Source of the DNA: Thermococcus sp.
GTDB taxonomy: Archaea > Methanobacteriota_B > Thermococci > Thermococcales > Thermococcaceae
NCBI GenBank assembly: GCA_027035445.1
Contig: JALVUT010000350.1
Span: forward strand, 1 to 6,793
Length of the DNA stretch: 6,793 bases
Reading direction: 5' to 3'
Part shown: one piece after another, positions 5,818 through 6,793 of the stretch
Layout: each line of letters starts with the position of its first letter
How positions within the stretch are numbered: position 1 is the stretch's first letter
Made by a program: the position numbers and the translations under genes
Notes under the pieces: generated by a model
Database searches by the model: none
Seen by the model: the letters and a program-made list of their open reading frames with translations, nothing else
What the model was told of the DNA's origin: nothing

Positions 5818-6509
5818 GGAACGTCCTGCCATTCCTCACGCGAATACCCATCAGGGGGGACTTTGAGAAGGCACGGGAGGAGCTGTGGGCCTTTCCCCTA
5901 GTCGCATTACTCAGCTCGGCCCTTCCGGTTGTGATCCTCTATCTCAAGCTTCCCCTCGCGAACATTTTGGCCGTACTGGCCCTCTACCTCACCATCGGAC
6001 TCCTTCACCTGGACGGTCTGGCCGACTGGGCCGACGGGGTAATGGCCAAAGGTGACCGCGAGAGAAAGGTCATGGCCATGAAAGACCTGAACACGGGTAT
6101 AGCAGGAGTCTTTGCCGTTGTCATGGTGCTTTTCCTTCAGGTTTATGCGCTCCCCCTCCTCCCGTTTTACGCGATCTTCCTGGCGGAGCTCAACTCAAAG
6201 TTCGCGATGCTCCTTGCAATGGCCGCTAAAAACCCCTTGGGAGAGGGGCTCGGCGCCTACTTTATGGAGGGGATGAACAGAAGACAGCTCGCGGTTGGAG
6301 TGCTCCTTTACACACTCCTGTATACCCCGGTAGCGTTTTACTCACCAATCACGCTTACAGGATTACTGGGGATTGCTTTCGGCACCTATGTCATTAAACT
6401 CTCCCTGAACAACTTCGGCGGGATAAACGGAGACTGCCTCGGGGCCGTTGCCGAAATAACAAGGGCGGGAACGCTCCTGGTGCTGGCGTTTGTGTGGTGG
6501 TACCAGTGA
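5814..6509 (+). CDS. cobS: Adenosylcobinamide-GDP ribazoletransferase (cobalamin synthase), integral membrane
   Basis: CobS joins adenosylcobinamide-GDP to alpha-ribazole or its 5'-phosphate, releasing GMP, at the cell membrane. The 231 residues fit archaeal CobS. Seen: [11 protein letters not shown] (7-17), the usual CobS beginning; [17 protein letters not shown] (62-78), with the acidic metal-binding residues; [18 protein letters not shown] (84-101); and [19 protein letters not shown] (199-217), the second signature. Five or six hydrophobic helices are visible, at about 27-43, 48-64, 96-125, 158-175, 179-196 and 213-229. The start is GTG (5814-5816), overlapping the preceding stop as GTGA, with GAGGTGG (5803-5809) four bases upstream. 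It overlaps cobY in the same way, giving a tightly coupled cobS-cobY pair whose products act in consecutive steps. Confidence 0.97.
   Translation: MRNVLPFLTRIPIRGDFEKAREELWAFPLVALLSSALPVVILYLKLPLANILAVLALYLTIGLLHLDGLADWADGVMAKGDRERKVMAMKDLNTGIAGVFAVVMVLFLQVYALPLLPFYAIFLAELNSKFAMLLAMAAKNPLGEGLGAYFMEGMNRRQLAVGVLLYTLLYTPVAFYSPITLTGLLGIAFGTYVIKLSLNNFGGINGDCLGAVAEITRAGTLLVLAFVWWYQ
6496..6501 (+). promoter_or_regulatory. Ribosome binding site of cobY, inside cobS
   Basis: GGTGGT, four bases before the GTG at 6506-6508 and within the final codons of cobS. It supports GTG as the start over the ATG at 6518, which would delete the first strand of the nucleotide-binding fold. Confidence 0.6.
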
Positions 6510-6793
6510 TAATCGTCATGGCCGGAGGAAACTCAAGCAGGATGGGACGGGAGAAGCCGGTTCTTGAGATAGAGGGGAAACCGATGCTCCTCTGGGTTTA
6601 TGAGGAGGCGCGAAAGGTTGATGAGGCTCTCGTGGCCCTCTCAAAGAATACACCAAGAACGAGAGAGCTGTGCCTCCGCGAGGGGATACCCTTCGTGGAG
6701 ACGCCGGGAAGGGGCTACGTGGAGGACGTTGGCTGGCTGCTTCATGAGTTTGGGCCCTTTGTCAGCTCTTCCGCCGACCTGCCTTTCGTCAAG
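6506..6793 (+). CDS. cobY: GTP:adenosylcobinamide-phosphate guanylyltransferase, N-terminal part (runs off the right edge)
   Basis: CobY is the archaeal enzyme that transfers GMP from GTP to adenosylcobinamide phosphate. It lacks the kinase activity of the unrelated bacterial CobU. The first 96 codons are present. Methanogen CobY proteins are about 200 residues, so roughly half is missing. Seen: the nucleotidyltransferase signature [20 protein letters not shown] (1-20), with the GTP-binding loop and Lys17; [11 protein letters not shown] (45-55); [14 protein letters not shown] (65-78), matching the GKGYIEDL block of Methanocaldococcus CobY; and SSSADLPFV (87-95), where Asp91 is a likely metal ligand. 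MobA and IspD-type enzymes share the fold, but the GYVED block and the cob neighbours point to CobY. The GTG start overlaps the cobS stop as GTGA. Confidence 0.93.
   Translation, partial: MIIVMAGGNSSRMGREKPVLEIEGKPMLLWVYEEARKVDEALVALSKNTPRTRELCLREGIPFVETPGRGYVEDVGWLLHEFGPFVSSSADLPFVK

Overview
The window looks like chromosomal DNA of a hyperthermophilic euryarchaeon of the Thermococcales, most likely Thermococcus. The valyl-tRNA synthetase resembles Pyrococcus/Thermococcus ValRS. Ribosome binding sites are of the GGTGAT/GGTGGT type a few bases before starts, archaeal TATA-like boxes precede genes, genes overlap heavily, and the cobamide enzymes are the archaeal versions (CobY instead of bacterial CobU, CobZ instead of CobC).

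Layout. Positions 1-914 (minus) hold the N-terminal third of valS. Positions 915-1108 carry no gene; they contain the valS promoter and a possible structured RNA on the minus strand (about 983-1070, three predicted stems). Positions 1109-4452 (minus) form a tightly packed cluster, read from right to left: a divergent uracil-DNA glycosylase superfamily protein, cbiB, the threonine-phosphate decarboxylase cobD, and a class I SAM-dependent methyltransferase interrupted by an in-frame amber codon at codon 44. Positions 4453-4494 are a short divergent promoter region. From 4495 to the end (plus) lies a second overlapping cluster: a Dph6-like PP-loop ATPase, cobZ, an 86-residue protein with two CxxC pairs, cobS, and the 5' part of cobY, which runs off the window.

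How the genes work together. The two divergent clusters encode most of the late, nucleotide-loop part of adenosylcobamide synthesis or corrinoid salvage. CobD makes aminopropanol phosphate from threonine phosphate. CbiB attaches it to adenosylcobyric acid. CobY transfers GMP from GTP to give adenosylcobinamide-GDP. CobS joins this to alpha-ribazole phosphate at the membrane. CobZ removes the last phosphate. No corrin-ring genes are seen here. Two conserved-looking genes of unknown role, the PP-loop ATPase and the double-CxxC protein, are translationally linked to this pathway and are the best leads for new cobamide biology. The broken methyltransferase and the possible small RNA upstream of valS are the other points that stand out.
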